Shown: positions 14,030 to 26,089 of the stretch, in pieces
Layout: every line of letters starts with the position of its first letter
How positions within the stretch are numbered: position 1 is the first letter of the stretch
Origin: Paulinella micropora
Taxonomy: Eukaryota; Cercozoa; Imbricatea; Euglyphida
Reading direction: 5' to 3'
Assembly: GCA_009731375.1 (NCBI GenBank)
Contig: BJOX01000015.1
Coordinates: forward strand, 133,449 to 197,448
DNA length: 64,000 bases
Notes under the pieces: generated by a model
Told to the model about the DNA's origin: nothing
The model's input: the letters and a program-made list of their open reading frames with translations, nothing else
Databases searched by the model: none
Translations under genes and position numbers: made by a program

Positions 14030-14266
14030 TGTAGGCATCACCCCCGGATAGCCGGTAAAAAGTACCTTTTCCTGGTGACAGGTGCACCAGCTTGTTTTTC
14101 AGTATTATTTGTCCGGATTGGACCTGATGCCATTTTATTCCTGGTCTGTTGCCGTTTTCCTTTTTGGCTTCACTGAGCTAATACAACGAGACATCATTCT
14201 CATTCTTGAGGACTGTGTTTGGTTGTATTACCGACTTTTTTTCGAGCTATCGTTGGGGGCATTACA
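14030..14266 (+). repeat. 3' LTR of the Ty3/gypsy element
   Basis: 237 bp, TG..CA ends, matching the 5' LTR. It is preceded by the purine tract and followed by the CTGA target duplicate. Confidence 0.9.
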
Positions 14267-14270
14267 CTGA

Positions 14271-15390
14271 CTCCAGAGAGCAGGTGAAATATCAGTAAAT
14301 AGCAGACTCAGTCAGCGGTCACTTTGTTTATTTACGTGAGGCGGTCACAGACCGGCGTAGGTTTCTACCGGCTTGTTTGCAGACTTGGAATGCAAAGTAC
14401 AAACTTCAAACGACCGATCGTAGATTGTGAGTTGGTGAGCTCGCGTAACTTGAAACAGCTGTAAAGCACTTGAAGGATGCCTTCAAGTCTGACTTATAAT
14501 TTCAAGTGTCCGAAATTTGCGTTTGGGTAACAAGCTCCATCGGTTATGACTCTGGGCACGTTTTTCAAGTCACCGGTTCACATCCTTGTAAACAAATTTA
14601 CCACTATGACTGTGTCACGGTAAAAATGATAAAAATGCAGTGATATGGGAAAAAGGCAATTCATAGCAGAATCTTTAAATTGATATACGGTTTGAAGTCA
14701 TTTCTCAGTCAACGAAATCGAAAACTAGTTAGTGAAGTCGAAACGTCGTGCAGAGGAGGTTGAATCTAACGGGCCGGTCAAAAACAGTGAAAAGTCAACG
14801 GCAGTGATTTTGGCAGGTCGTTAAAGTGCTCAGTCTGATAGCTCCCCCTCCCCCCCCCCCCCCCCCCCCCCCCCCCCNNNNNNNNNNCCCCCCCCCCCCC
14901 TCCCCCCTCCCAGACCTAACGGTTGAGTAGAGGCAAGTTGCGTACAGAATGAGTGACTAACGAAGGCCCCCGAGAAAAGAGAAAGATGGGTCTCTTTAAA
15001 TCTCAGGGGAAGATGAAAAAGAAGTGTGTCGATGTGTAGCGCATTGCGACGGAGATCAGCCGGGGCCGGATATCGGGATGCGGAAGCGGAACTGAGACAA
15101 TTGAGGCGCAGTAGAGATGCGTTGATATCGGGGAGCTGACATCGAGCAGTAGGAAGCTAGGTGGCCATGTATCGCACAGCCGAGATGAACCAAGTTTAAT
15201 GCACCAATTATGCCATGCCGATATAATCACTGAGGTGTTCAGGTTCGATGAGAATGATCGTTGACATGCAGGCATAAGAGGCGATCAAGGACTTACAGGG
15301 ATACTCTGGTCGTGGCGTAGCTTGACTAGGGACGGTGAAGGGCCTAGTGGGAAAAGCACTGGGCGGTGGCGAGTGAAGCCGATACGATGA
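14271..15390. other. intergenic DNA with C-run and gap
   Basis: Unique sequence without a supported gene. A C-run surrounds a 10-N gap at 14878-14887. Confidence 0.6.
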
Positions 15391-15397
15391 CTAAAAC

Positions 15398-18073
15398 TCA
15401 CTTGAGAGTGTTGAGGTGGCTACTCCTTCGATGTTGCCTGCTTACCTTTCCGGAAGATGTGCAGTGGGAAGGTTTCGCCGGTGATGAGGGGGCCTCGAAG
15501 ACGTTAAAGAACGTTGGCGGGGAGTCGGCCTTTGTCTTTGTTGTTTTGAAGGCGCGCCACTCGATGTGGCGATGAACGACTTGATCAATGGTGGTGTCGA
15601 AGAGGAGGGGCTTCCAGGTAGCTAAGGGTTTGCCCCAGCGCTGTATAGTAGATTTGTCCTCCGTGTCTTCGTAGATGGGACAAAAGAGAGGGTTGGTGGT
15701 CGAGGTCCTACCGAGTTGGTGAACTACGAGGTCGTTTTCCTCGATGCGTTTCAATACCTTGTTGGTCTTGAGGTGGCGCAGCTTGAAGCTGTTGGAGCTG
15801 ACCTGCTCAACGATGGTGTAGGGGCAGTCGAAGTGGAGAACGGAAGAGGCCGGAATGCCTTGTTTGGAAGGCTTGGGGCGGTAGAGGGAGGCTGTGTCGC
15901 CTACTTTCCATTCCTTGACAGCCTTGCGGCGGCCTTTGTTCTTTTGAGCGACGGACCGGGCGCGGGTAACGGTGGTGCGCTGACGTAAGCTGTGACAGCG
16001 GTGCGGACGCTGCTCAGCAGGGCGATCTGTTCGGCAGACTGTAGTGACAGCGTAGGTGAGGCGTCGAGGGCGGCGCTGGAGGCGGTGGCGCGGGCGTTTA
16101 AATCTCCGGCGAATCGAAGAAGTCCAACTTGCAGCGGGGCTTGCGGGCGAGCATTCCTTCAAAGGCGGTAGTGCCGGTCGCTGTGGACACATGGGTGTTC
16201 TGAGCGAAGGAGAGGGAAGGGATGATGCTGGGCCAGTTGGCCTTTTCTGCTTTGGGGAGAGACTGGACGGCCGTGCGGATGGCCTTGTGGCGGCATTCGA
16301 CCTAGCCAAGTTGATGATGCGAGTAGGGCGCGGTGGTGAGCCATTCGAGGCCGGCTACGCTGCAAAATCGTTTGGCCAACGTTCCGACGGAAGAACTATG
16401 GTAGTCGGAGAAGATGGCTTCCGGAAAACCAAAGATGTAGGCCCACCGGTTGAGGATGAGCTCACTGTTTCTTCCGCGGACGTGGAGATGCACGGGATAA
16501 ACTGGAGGAATCCCGAAAAGAGATCGACGATGGTCAGAATGTACTGAGAGACGACGCCGGGGATGCCGATGTGGATATGGTCGAGACCGATGCCCTGGCC
16601 CTGATTTGTCCACGTGAGCGAGGAGTAGCGGCCGTGGTTAAGGTCAGGACCAGTTTGCAAAAGTGGCAGTCGCGGAGGGCGGCGAGGATGTCAAGGTGCA
16701 TGATATCCGTACCGTCGGTGCGGAACCAGACGTAGCGCTCCTTGATGAAGGGGACGAGCGTCGGCGCTTTGGCGTGGTTCTGCATGAGATGGGCGTAGTT
16801 GATAAGAGGGCGGCGCAGCTCTTCTGGGACATAAAACTTGACTGAAGACTGATCGGAGTCGATGGTGACGGCGATGCCTTGTCGGAGGGTCAGCTCGGTG
16901 GAGCCGGCGGAGACGGAAGTAGTGCCGTCAGTCCAGAGAGGGGCCGTGAGATCGTCTTGTCTTGCGCTTTGATGATCTGCTGGCGGGTGACGCGCTGCGC
17001 GTGCGATGTGGCGACAAGAGGACAGATGTAATGTTGCTCCATACCAAGTCCGTTGACGAACCAGACGAGGTTGTCATGGAGGAACAAGATCTTGCGGCAC
17101 TGTTCGACGATCTTCTGTGGAAGGGTGTCATCGGGGACGCAGTGGACCAAGTCCTGAGGCAAGAGCAGGGCGAACGGTTTGCGAAGAGCGAACCTATCGC
17201 GGGCAGTTCAGCTGAGGGAATGACGATGGCCAAGTCCCCAGGGGCTTGAATGCTGCGTAGAGTGGGGCCGCCGCGGAGGATCCGGCAAGAGAAAGACTTG
17301 AGACGGGTATCCAGGGCCGCGTGCGTACCTTCGACTGCTAACGGTTACCAGAGGGTAGAGCCTGCTCGGGGTGCTGGAATGGTCGATAAGAGCTGGAGTG
17401 CCGCCTCGGCTTCGCCAATCAGGGTGGTCTGGCCATGGCCGGGGGCGATACAGGGGACACGCGTACGTGACAGACCGTCGGGGAGTTGGTTCTGTTTACC
17501 GGGGAGGTATTCGACCTTGAAGCGGATCGGGCCCAGTTGACACCATGGGGCTGCGAGCGTGCCATAGCCATAGGAGGGGCCGATGGTCGGTGACGATGGT
17601 GAGTTCGTGATCGCTGGCGTCGATGTAGCGGAATTGTTGCATACCGTAGATGACGCCATAGGCTTCAGGGATCTGGGTCGCCCATCGTGTCTGCGTGTCT
17701 GTGAACTTCTGGGAGAAGTACTGAATAACCGGAGCGTTGCGCTCTGGGCCTTTGTGAAGGGTGCCGCCAATGCCGATCTGGCTAGCATCCGTCCGGAGGT
17801 AGAGTCGTTGTGACGGCTTGTATTTAATCAGAATAGGGAGCATAGTGAGGACACGGCGGAGCTTCCTCATGCATTTCCGCTCATCTCGGGTCAGGTAAGG
17901 GGCACCTGATGGCCGAGCGTGAGTGGACTTGAAAAGATTGGTGAGGGGTGCCACTAACCGGGAATAGTCAGGAATATGAGCCTGGATGAAGTTGGTCATA
18001 CCTAAGACTGAGCTGACTTCAGAAGCGTTGGATGGATCAGCCAGTTTGAGGATGTCGTCGACCTTGGAAGTGC
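15398..18073 (-). pseudogene. pol: decayed Ty3/gypsy pol: end of RT, RNase H, integrase
   Basis: Read on the minus strand from 18073 downward, pieces appear in the normal pol order but in changing frames. First comes the RT/connection region (KVDDILKLADPS, then an SVLGMTNF..HIPDYSRL stretch, about 18060-17920). RNase H follows (LRTDASQIGIGG, about 17800-17770; TDHRPLLWLWH near 17590), then integrase core pieces (LDHIHIGIPG, ILTIVDLFSGF about 16590-16520; FGFPEAIFSDYH about 16430). The integrase C-terminal module comes last (VKEWKVGDTASLYRP about 15925-15880; PYTIVEQVSSNSFKLRHL about 15825-15770). Frame changes in the middle show it is not translatable as it stands. It is a different lineage from the 6.2-14.3 kb element. 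Its LTRs were not found. Confidence 0.8.
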
Positions 18074-18226
18074 TCAATCTGGGAAAATATTTCCCCATCT
18101 GGGAACATGCGAAAATATTTTCCTGTTTTGAGAAAATATTTTCCCGATTTGGGAATAGATTTTCCCAGATTGGGAAAACTTTTGCCATATTGGGAAAAAT
18201 TTTCCCACTTGTGGAAAATATTTTAG
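18074..18226. repeat. TTCCCA/TGGGAA palindrome array A
   Basis: About eight units of a roughly 18-20 bp near-palindrome such as TTTTCCCAGATTGGGAAAA, with variable spacers. It separates minus-strand RT/RNase H sequence from a plus-strand RT piece. A second, longer array lies at 18647-18953. Confidence 0.9.
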
Positions 18227-18640
18227 GGTGTTGTCCCCAAAGTGCTACCTTAGCTCCATCGACATGGTTGACGGCTTTACGCATCTCCGACTCAATCCAG
18301 ATGACGGCAGCCGCGACATTATCGCTGTTTGGACACCCTTAGGACTCCTAGTTCCTAATTTTATGCCTCAAGGTGTTCACCGCGCCCCGGGAGACTTCCA
18401 ACGCGCTATGGACAAGTCCTTCAACCACTTGGACTTCTGGAAAAGATCCGCCTCAGCCTACCTGTGACGACGTCACAGAGTCGGCTCAGACGACTTCGAT
18501 ACCCATCTCCACGAGCTCCGCTGCATCTTTCAAGCTATGCGAGACTCTGGCCTTCATGGGTCGGCCCGTAAGCTACGCTTAGGTTTACGCTTAGGTTACC
18601 GCGAACTCAACATCTTGGGCAAGCGCTGCAAGAAAGGTAT
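18227..18640 (+). pseudogene. inverted reverse-transcriptase segment
   Basis: The plus strand reads as the RT core: SSIDMVDGFTHLRLNPDDG, VWTPLGLLVPNFMPQGV, then RAPGDFQRAMDKSF. After a frame change near 18465 it continues with THLHELRCIFQAMRDSGL and an LGYRELNILG..KKGI stretch. This is the part that should sit just upstream of the KVDDIL sequence found on the opposite strand beyond array A, so it appears to be the same element's RT, inverted. Confidence 0.8.
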
Positions 18641-18646
18641 TGCCGC

Positions 18647-18953
18647 GTGGGAACATGCAAAAAATGTTCCCAAACTGGGAAAATTTTCCCAGTTTGAAAA
18701 TTTTTCCCAGATTGAAAATTTTCCCAGATTGGGAAAATTGTTCCCAGATTGGGAAAATCTTCCCAGATTGGGAATATATTCCCAAAATGGGAAACATGTT
18801 CCTAGATATAGATTACTTTTGAAATTTTCCCTGAGTAGGAAATATTTTCCCAATCTGGGAAAATACTTTCCCGTTTTGGGAAAATATTCCCAAGTCTGGG
18901 AAGATTTTCCCAGATTAGGAAAATAGTTCCAGATTGAGAAAATGTTTCCTAGA
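18647..18953. repeat. TTCCCA/TGGGAA palindrome array B
   Basis: About 300 bp of the same palindromic unit as array A, with more copies. Both arrays contain the phrase GGGAACATGC followed by an A-rich stretch near one end. The array is open in several frames on both strands, which is a consequence of its composition and not evidence of coding. Confidence 0.9.
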
Positions 18954-19059
18954 CACTCACAAAAATCTATGTTTTAGTACAATTATCAGTACTAATATTA
19001 ATCCGGATCCGCAGGTATTGTAGGGGAACTGTTGTCCAATTTAATTAAAACAAACTGTA

Positions 19060-20466
19060 TTATTCATAAGCGAATTTTGGTATAAGAATGCGCAAGTTGT
19101 GATCCGCACCTGGCTTTTTAAAAGCTACGGCCGAACCCAAGACTTCATCCATACGGGCCCACTTCTTTACTGGGCGATCAGGAGGGCGTATACGGGTCGG
19201 ACGTTCTGCCAGAACCCCTTCCTGCTCCACTATAAATGAAGTCACTTTCAGAAACCTGGGCTTTAAGCCCTCTGAAACAACCAATTGCAGACCTGAATGC
19301 ACCAAACAGTAAGTGTTGTCTCTTAGGATGACAAAACTTGTTGAACAATCCTGTGCAAGTGTGCTTGAGTGTGACGTAAGCTTCCGACCATCATCACAAA
19401 TAAAGCGCTTTCCATCGCACACGAATTGAGTAAATGGAATTCCCTGTCGGGCTTCTTCATCCTCAGGCATCCAAAGGGTTTCGTATTCCCTCAAGATTGG
19501 TCTGTGCAAATATACACAAGAAATAGGGAGAAACATATACTTCGATGTACGCTGAATGCAGGAGACGCAAGCTCAAAATCAGGAGGGTGTTATTAATATA
19601 TGCGTCAATACTGCATCTGGGATTTGTAGAGGCATTTCAAAATTGCATCGAACCGATTGAGGGCCATTAACTTTCCAAAATCATCCCCCGGTAGCCCATC
19701 TGTACCCAAGTCACTCGTTTTCGACCAATGGGAACGTCTGCGGCCCCTATCGGCCAAGGAAATCTTTATAAGGATGCCCAAAAACGACCAAAACTCCGCC
19801 TCTGTTAATGGAACTCTCAAACGGGGGTACTGCTCCTTCGCCAGCTCTGCAGAAGTGAGGGTCAATATAGATGGGATCATTGAAGTTGGAAAATTATGCA
19901 TAAAGTCTCTACAAACACGAAAAAAAAAAAAAGGCAAATGGCTCAGAAATAGGTGGCAAAAAGGGACACCATGATTAACAAAAAAAGCAACAACAAAAAT
20001 AAGTCTTGAAACTTTATTTTCTCTCTCAAGTCTCTTTGCGAATACACAACATAATAAAAAAAAACATAGAAAGATAGAAGAAGTGTTGGGGAGTGTGGTG
20101 GTAACTGGGATAGTAAAAAGAGCAACAGGAGAAGCAGAGAATGAGAGGAGAATAAGAGAGGGGCGATGTCGAAAATCGAATCCATCGTCGACTTCGCCTT
20201 GTGTCGAGGGCGATCGCTGCTCCAGTCGACGGCCTGGGGACCCAACACCCATTCAAATCCCTTTTGCAAGAGTTTGGCTTTCTCCTTCTGTATTTGCTGG
20301 GTTGTGTAGGGGCTGGGGTTGTACACGGGGGGCCTTCATCGTCACCACCTTCCGCCTCCTCCCAGTTTTCCCCTTCCTGCACCTGCTCCTTCTTCTCCTC
20401 TTTTTGTTCTACCTGCTCCTCCTCCTCCTCCTCCTCCTGTTCGTCCTCTGAAAGCACTGCCTCCAC
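19060..20466 (-). pseudogene. piggyBac-like transposase relic with introns
   Basis: Three coding-like stretches on the minus strand. The first (about 20480-20180) is acidic, then basic (EEEEEEEQVEQ..KYRRRKPNSCKRD), as at the N-terminus of piggyBac-derived proteins. The second (about 19908-19610) follows a strong pyrimidine-AG acceptor. It contains RVPLTEAEFWSFLGILIKIS, SHWSKTSD and LMALNRFDAILKCL, matching the first part of the piggyBac DDE domain (Ef..flGi, YW, ms..RF..I). The third (19501-19060) also starts after an AG acceptor and ends with a stop, but I do not recognise it, and the DDE catalytic region expected after the second piece is not seen. It may be a truncated transposase or a domesticated remnant. 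Confidence 0.5.
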
Positions 20467-20519
20467 CTCTTCTCCATCCCCATCAATGAACTTGTAACTC
20501 GACCCCCCCTGCGAGGGGC

Positions 20520-23320
20520 ATGGTGTGCAACTCTTGATTCACATGAAATAATTCTTCTCATCAAAACGCATGGTAACAAGAGCTTTTTTCATTTTTATTT
20601 CTTTTTCTTTCAGCGTCCCCAAAGCCACAATGTCCCGCCAAGCAGGATCCCCGAATTTTTTTTGGTCCGTGTTTAGCGGTAAAAAATTTTCGCCGGTGGC
20701 ACCAGTGGCGGATTGAGACTGTCGCAATAGAGTTTGAGAACTGAGTTACAAGGACCGTGCAGTGGCCGGAGAAAAACGGTAGGTTTTTTACCCCCCCCCN
20801 NNNNNNNNNAGGGTGTCACCCATCTCCATCTTGGCTTCCAGAAAGTGCAAAAAAACTGCTTCCCGTGGATAAAAGGCAGCCTGAGGGTCAGCACTTTGAA
20901 AAAAAAAACAAAAAAAAACTTCTACTCAAAGGACTGAGCTGAAATTTTGACAGATTTCTAGGGACTTTTTGAACATTTTACTAGAGTTTTTTTTCACAAA
21001 AACAGCTCCGGTTGTCTCGGGAAAATTTTTTAAAAACTGGTCACTAAAAAGTGGATGCCGGCCGACGGGCCGGCACCAGAGGATGCCGGCCGGCATCGTC
21101 AGGAACACAAACATTAGCCTGTCTGGAGCCAAGAACCGATCACCAACAGCAGGGTTACAATGAATGGAGCAGTAGTTGAACATAGACAAAACAAAGACCA
21201 TATGAATAGGAATAGATTCAGCACATTACATTCCCAGAAAAGCACACACAACACATATACGAGCAATAAAAGACAGGTGCAAACAAGGGCTTTTTGCCAA
21301 AAAGAACAACACATGCTACAGATAAGCTCACAACACACCATTTTGCAGACAGCATGGACACAACGTCTGGAAAGACTATGCAAGGCCACGGGACGTGAAA
21401 GTATGCATGAGAAACACACACACACACACACACACAAAAACACACACAAACACACACACACACACACACAAAACCCTCTCTAGCCATGACTTTTACCAAT
21501 CTCGACCCCACAAAAACCGTAAAAAAATTAGTGCGGCCTTCACTTCAAAGGCTAGGTATGTCGATAGGCCTGTTTAATTTGTTCAAATATTTTTGGGAAA
21601 TTTTTCTGGTTTCCTCTCCTGGAATCGGCATGGTCTTGTCAAATATTGCCACAGAAATTCACAGGCCGGCGCCACCAAAATCATGTCGGAGGTCAAATGC
21701 ACCAAAGCAGCTATGTGTTCAAACCACATCGTTTCAAGCAAAAGCAAGCATGACAAGTGTTTTTTTTAGAAAAAAGGTGTAGCTCACTTCGTAAAATCCT
21801 TTTTGTCGACTCCAAAGTTCAGATCTCAGGAAGTAGAATGCATGGTGTTTTAAACTGAAAAATGCTGTTTGCAAGACCCACTCTGCACTCATTTTTATGC
21901 ACAAGTGCACAACTGAATTCACATGCTATGTTGAGCAATCCTGCTAGAGGGTTTTTGCAGAGAAGTACGGTGCAAAACAAAAACTAGGAAAACATGGGTC
22001 GAAAATTAGTTTGTGAAAATTCAGAACATACTCTGGAACACAGCAATACCTTTAATAACTCAAAAACTAAACCTCCGGCTACCTATTCCCAATAAAACCT
22101 TTGAATTCTGTGCTAACATCACTTCAAAATCTTGAATATTGAATGAGTTTACCTGCTTTGAAGTTGATGGGGGCTCTAACGACCACTAAAACCGTCACAT
22201 ATGCATCTGATTTTTCTTCTGCTGTTCTGATCGGAAACTTGACTTGTTTTTGAGGGCCGGGGCCTTTACTTACCACTATCATTTTCGTGCCACCGGACTG
22301 TAGTATACTCAGTCTGAGCAGTCTGAGTGGCCAAGTTCTTCGGAGGCGTCTCCTGTCCAAGTCTCAGCCGCCCCTAGGCTCAGTAGTTTTCCCTTTCAAG
22401 TTTCTTTCTCCTTCTTTCCGACACTTGAGCCGGTTCAAGTTTTCGGGGCCTCTATTGTTTTTTCTTCTTTTTTGACATACCGCTTTACTATGATTTTGTT
22501 TTCCGTTATCACTTGTATATGATAAGTTGTATCTCTTTGATACCAGGTGACTTCCATTCTACTATATGATCTCTTCGGCCGCCCAGGCGGCTGCTTCGCA
22601 CTCAGACTCTACGATCGGAGTGGCAAATATATTATAATATTAATATTTCATTAAACTTGTGACAGTCAGCAGTGTTTGCGTAAAAAAAAACAGTCTGTAA
22701 AATTTTCACTATGAGCCGCCCACAGTATTTTCAAGTGTCCATCAAGTTTGATCGGACCACCAAACGGCACAGATTTTATTAATATTATTAATATTAATAT
22801 AATCAGGCATCGCCTCATGAAATGAGAAAAACTTAAAAAAAGAAAAAAAAAAGAAAGCAGTCACAGTTTAAGGTCATGCAGACTTGCCACTCGTAGAGCC
22901 TCAGTGGCAAGCAGAACTATTAATATCAAAGAGTTTTTTTTTTTCTTCTCCCGCAAATGTTTAATAAGAAAATACTTGCCACTAGTAGGAGTAAGAGGGA
23001 AGCGTAAGAGGAAATGGGAGTGGTATCAAGAGATATAAAAACAGAAAAATGAATTGAAAAAAATCACAGTCTAAGGTCATGCACAGGCCCGATGCAGCTT
23101 AGCATGATTGCTACTATCATAATGCCATGAGCTGATGTAGTGAATTTTCACGATTGATCATCGAGGTTATCTATTAATAACAATAACTTGATTCAAACTT
23201 TTGAGGTAGTCAGCTCGATGGCACTTAACCGTCCCTTTTCACTGTTAACTTTGAATTACTCAGCTGACACTTGAACTTGCGTATATGAGCGGCCCCCGGT
23301 AACCTACTCACAACGATGAT
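20520..23320. other. long intergenic region, no supported gene
   Basis: Contains a C-run and 10-N gap (20800-20809), a small GCCGGC-rich palindrome near 21058-21100 (GGATGCCGGCC repeated around GGGCCGGC), CA repeats at 21415-21475, several A/T runs and repeated TTAATATTAATAT motifs. Open frames here are short and have no recognisable domains. Confidence 0.55.
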
Positions 23321-23328
23321 GTTGGTAG

Positions 23329-24306
23329 TCAACTTGCACACTTGATTTCAGTAGTCCGACACTGTGACTCACTGCGAATTACTAAGTCACCGCGAGACAA
23401 CACAACAATTGAGAATTGTTCTGCACTGGCCTGGAAAATGGCGTCCCATAATAGGAATTCATATTCCTGCAGCAAGCGCACAGCTCCCTCCACGTCTGCC
23501 AAGCTGGCCCCCTCTTCCTCGATGATTGCCGCAGCCATGTCATCCAGGCCCTCCAAGGGCGTCGCGAAGAAATTCACGAAAGCGAGCGCGGGATCTTCAG
23601 GGCCGGCATAGCCGTACTCTGCGTGGCTTGCGAGCGCTGCAGCTAGCCGAGCACACATGCTGCCCCAGGCAGGAAATTTCACCGCGATGGCTGCAGCGCC
23701 TGCGGCTCTCTTTTGGCCCAAGGCGAGCCGCGCCCAGTACGAGGGATAACTCTGCGCGAGAGGGGACGAGCTCTTGTTGTAGTAGGCGGCCAGTGTGGCT
23801 TCGTCCAAGCCTAGGGACACGGCGTGCGACAAGAGCAACGGGGCAGCATAGAGTTAACCCTCTACTACAAACTGGAAGAGGTCTGGTCGCCCGCCGGACC
23901 CAGGCAGCACAGGAGATGGTGGTGGTAAGTCTGCCAAGCGGTGCGGCCGAAAGGACGATTGTCCTGCCAATGCGGCGAAAGATGTGCCTTTGTGGAGCTG
24001 AACGGCGTACTGCTCAGCTACGAAAGCGCGCCTTTGTGGCAAGGTCAGGAAGCCAGCCACCGCCGCGGCGATGTAAGGGTGTGTTGCTAGCTTGGTTTCA
24101 ATAGCAACAGTGAAGTCAGCTTCGCGCAGCTGCTGTATTATCATACGACCAGATGACGGGCGGGATGCACAGTGACCATTCTGGTCGGTAGATTTGCACA
24201 AGCCCGTTGCATCTCCCATAGTTTGGTGCATTTCTATGACGAGAAACAGAGCCCACACTTGCAAAAGGTTTGAACCAAACCCGATAGCCTTGAACATATG
24301 GAACAT
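23329..24306 (-). pseudogene. TenA/THI-4/PqqC-like protein interrupted by one TAA
   Basis: On the minus strand the frame runs from 24306 to 23329 with a single in-frame TAA at 23856-23854. Both sides belong to one protein of the TenA/heme-oxygenase-like fold (thiaminase II, PqqC relatives). The N-terminal half has ATHPYIAAAVAGFLTLPQRR and FVAEQYAVQLHKG. The C-terminal half has SHAVSLGLDEATLAAY, YPSYWARLALGQ, FVNFFATPLEGLDDMAAAI and the closing YEFLLWDAIF, equivalent to the family's YE..FWD signature. A true start could be the ATG at 24231. TAA is used as a normal stop elsewhere in the window (for example 50906-50908), so recoding is unlikely. A nonsense mutation, a missed mini-intron or an assembly error remain. 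Confidence 0.65.
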
Positions 24307-24356
24307 ATCTACAGACGTACAGACAAAACATGCAAACTGGTGTCAGCGATACGCAA

Positions 24357-24718
24357 GGAAGGAAGGAAGGAAGGAAGGAAAGAAGGAAAGAAGGAAAGAA
24401 GGAAAGAAGGAAAGAAGGAAGGCAGGAAGGAAGGAATGAATTGGAAGGAAGGAATTCGAAGGAAGGAATTCGAAGGAAGGAAGGAAGAGGAAGGAAGGAA
24501 GGAAGGAAGGAAGGAAGGGGGAGGGAGGGAGGGAGGAAGGGAGGGAGGGAGGGAGGGAGCGAGAGGGAGGGAGNNNNNNNNNNNNNNNNNNNNNNNNNNN
24601 NNNNNNNNNNNNNNNNNNNNNNNNNNNNNNNNNNNGGGAGGAAGGGGGGGATTGATTCTCCTTCTTGTTCTCTTTCTCCGTCTTATTCTTCGTCTCATTG
24701 ATCACTGCTTGTACTACT

Positions 24719-24794
<76 letters not shown>

Positions 24795-24861
24795 GCTACA
24801 ACTTCTACTACTACTTCTACTACAACTTCTACTACTACTTCTACTACTACTTCTACGACTG

Positions 24862-24923
<62 letters not shown>

Positions 24924-25342
24924 ACTACTACTACTTACTACTACTACTTACTACTACTACTTACTACTTACTACTATACATATTATGAATACATACATGC
25001 ACACGTACATACATACATACATACATACATACATACATACATACACACGTACACACGTACATACATACATACATACATACATATATACATATATACATAC
25101 ATACATTACAAACATACATACATACCTGCGTACGTGCGTACATACATACATACATACATACATACATACGTACATACACTCATACACACATACATACATA
25201 CATACATGCATACATGCATACATACATGCATACATACATACATACATACATACATACGTACATACATACGTACATACGTACATACATACATACATACATA
25301 TATACATATATACATACATACATACATACATACATACATACA

Positions 25343-25373
<31 letters not shown>

Positions 25374-25557
25374 CATACATACATACATACATACATGCAT
25401 ACATACATACATACATACATGCGTGTGTGTGTGTGTGTGTGTGTGTGAGTGAGTGAGTGAGTAAGTGTTTGAGTGAATGCCTATGTGTATGTGTATGTGT
25501 GTGTGTGTGTATGTGTATGTGTGTGTGTGTGTATGCATATGATTGAGTGATTGAGTG

Positions 25558-25588
<31 letters not shown>

Positions 25589-25652
25589 TTGTGTGTTTGT
25601 GTGTCTGTGTGTTTGTTTGTTTGTGTGTGTGTGTGTGAGAGAGAGAGAGGGG

Positions 25653-25686
<34 letters not shown>

Positions 25687-26035
25687 GAGGGGGGGNNNNN
25701 NNNNNNNNNNNNNNNNNNNNNNNNNNNNNNNNNNNNNNNNNNNNNNNNNNNNNNNNNNNNNNNNNNNNNNNNNNNNNNNNNNNNNNNNNNNNNNNNNNNN
25801 NNNNNNNNNNNNNNNNNNNNNNNNNNNNNNNNNNNNNNNNNNNNNNNNNNNNNNNNNNNNNNNNNNNNNNNNNNNNNNNNNNNNNNNNNNNNNNNNNNNN
25901 NNNNNNNNNNNNNNNNNNNNNNNNNNNNNNNNNNNNNNNNNNNNNNNNNNNNNNNNNNNNNNNNNNNNNNNNNNNNNNNNNNNNNNNNNNNNNNNNNNGG
26001 GGGGGGGGGGGGGGGGGGGGGGCGGGGAGGGAGAG
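24357..26035. repeat. compound microsatellites around two gaps
   Basis: GGAA/GGGA repeats (24357-24573), gap 24574-24635, CTA/CTT triplets (24715-24975), ACAT tetranucleotides with ACGT variants (24985-25420), GT/GTGA tracts (25420-25640), a G-run (about 25655-25695), gap 25696-25998 and a further G-run to about 26030. No gene. Confidence 0.95.
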
Positions 26036-26089
26036 GGAAAGAGAGAGAGGACTACACCTTTACAATAACATATATACATAACATAACAT

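Larger units (their letters stand above)
6210..14266 (+). mobile_element. Ty3/gypsy LTR retrotransposon, near complete
   Basis: Two direct terminal repeats (6210-6449 and 14030-14266) both begin TGTAGGCATCACC and end GGGGGCATTACA, so they have TG..CA ends. CTGA occurs just outside both ends (6206-6209 and 14267-14270), a 4-bp target-site duplication. A purine-rich tract (GGGAGGGGG, about 14018-14026) precedes the 3' LTR. One long pol frame has the order protease-like, RT, RNase H, integrase, which defines Ty3/gypsy. A 769-bp gap (6940-7708) removes the expected gag and leader. The LTRs differ by only a few substitutions and short indels, so the insertion is fairly young. Confidence 0.93.

Noticed and set aside
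15716-17813. Plus-strand open frames opposite the decayed retroelement
   Set aside because: The minus strand shows recognisable RNase H and integrase motifs in order; the plus-strand frames are antisense shadows in GC-rich sequence.
18074-18953. CRISPR-like array
   Set aside because: Units are near-palindromic, spacers are short, AT-rich and similar to each other, there are no cas genes, and the setting is eukaryotic.
23329-24306. Non-standard genetic code reading TAA as an amino acid
   Set aside because: TAA ends other convincing genes (for example at 50906-50908), and the long frames end normally; one internal TAA in one gene is better explained by mutation or error.
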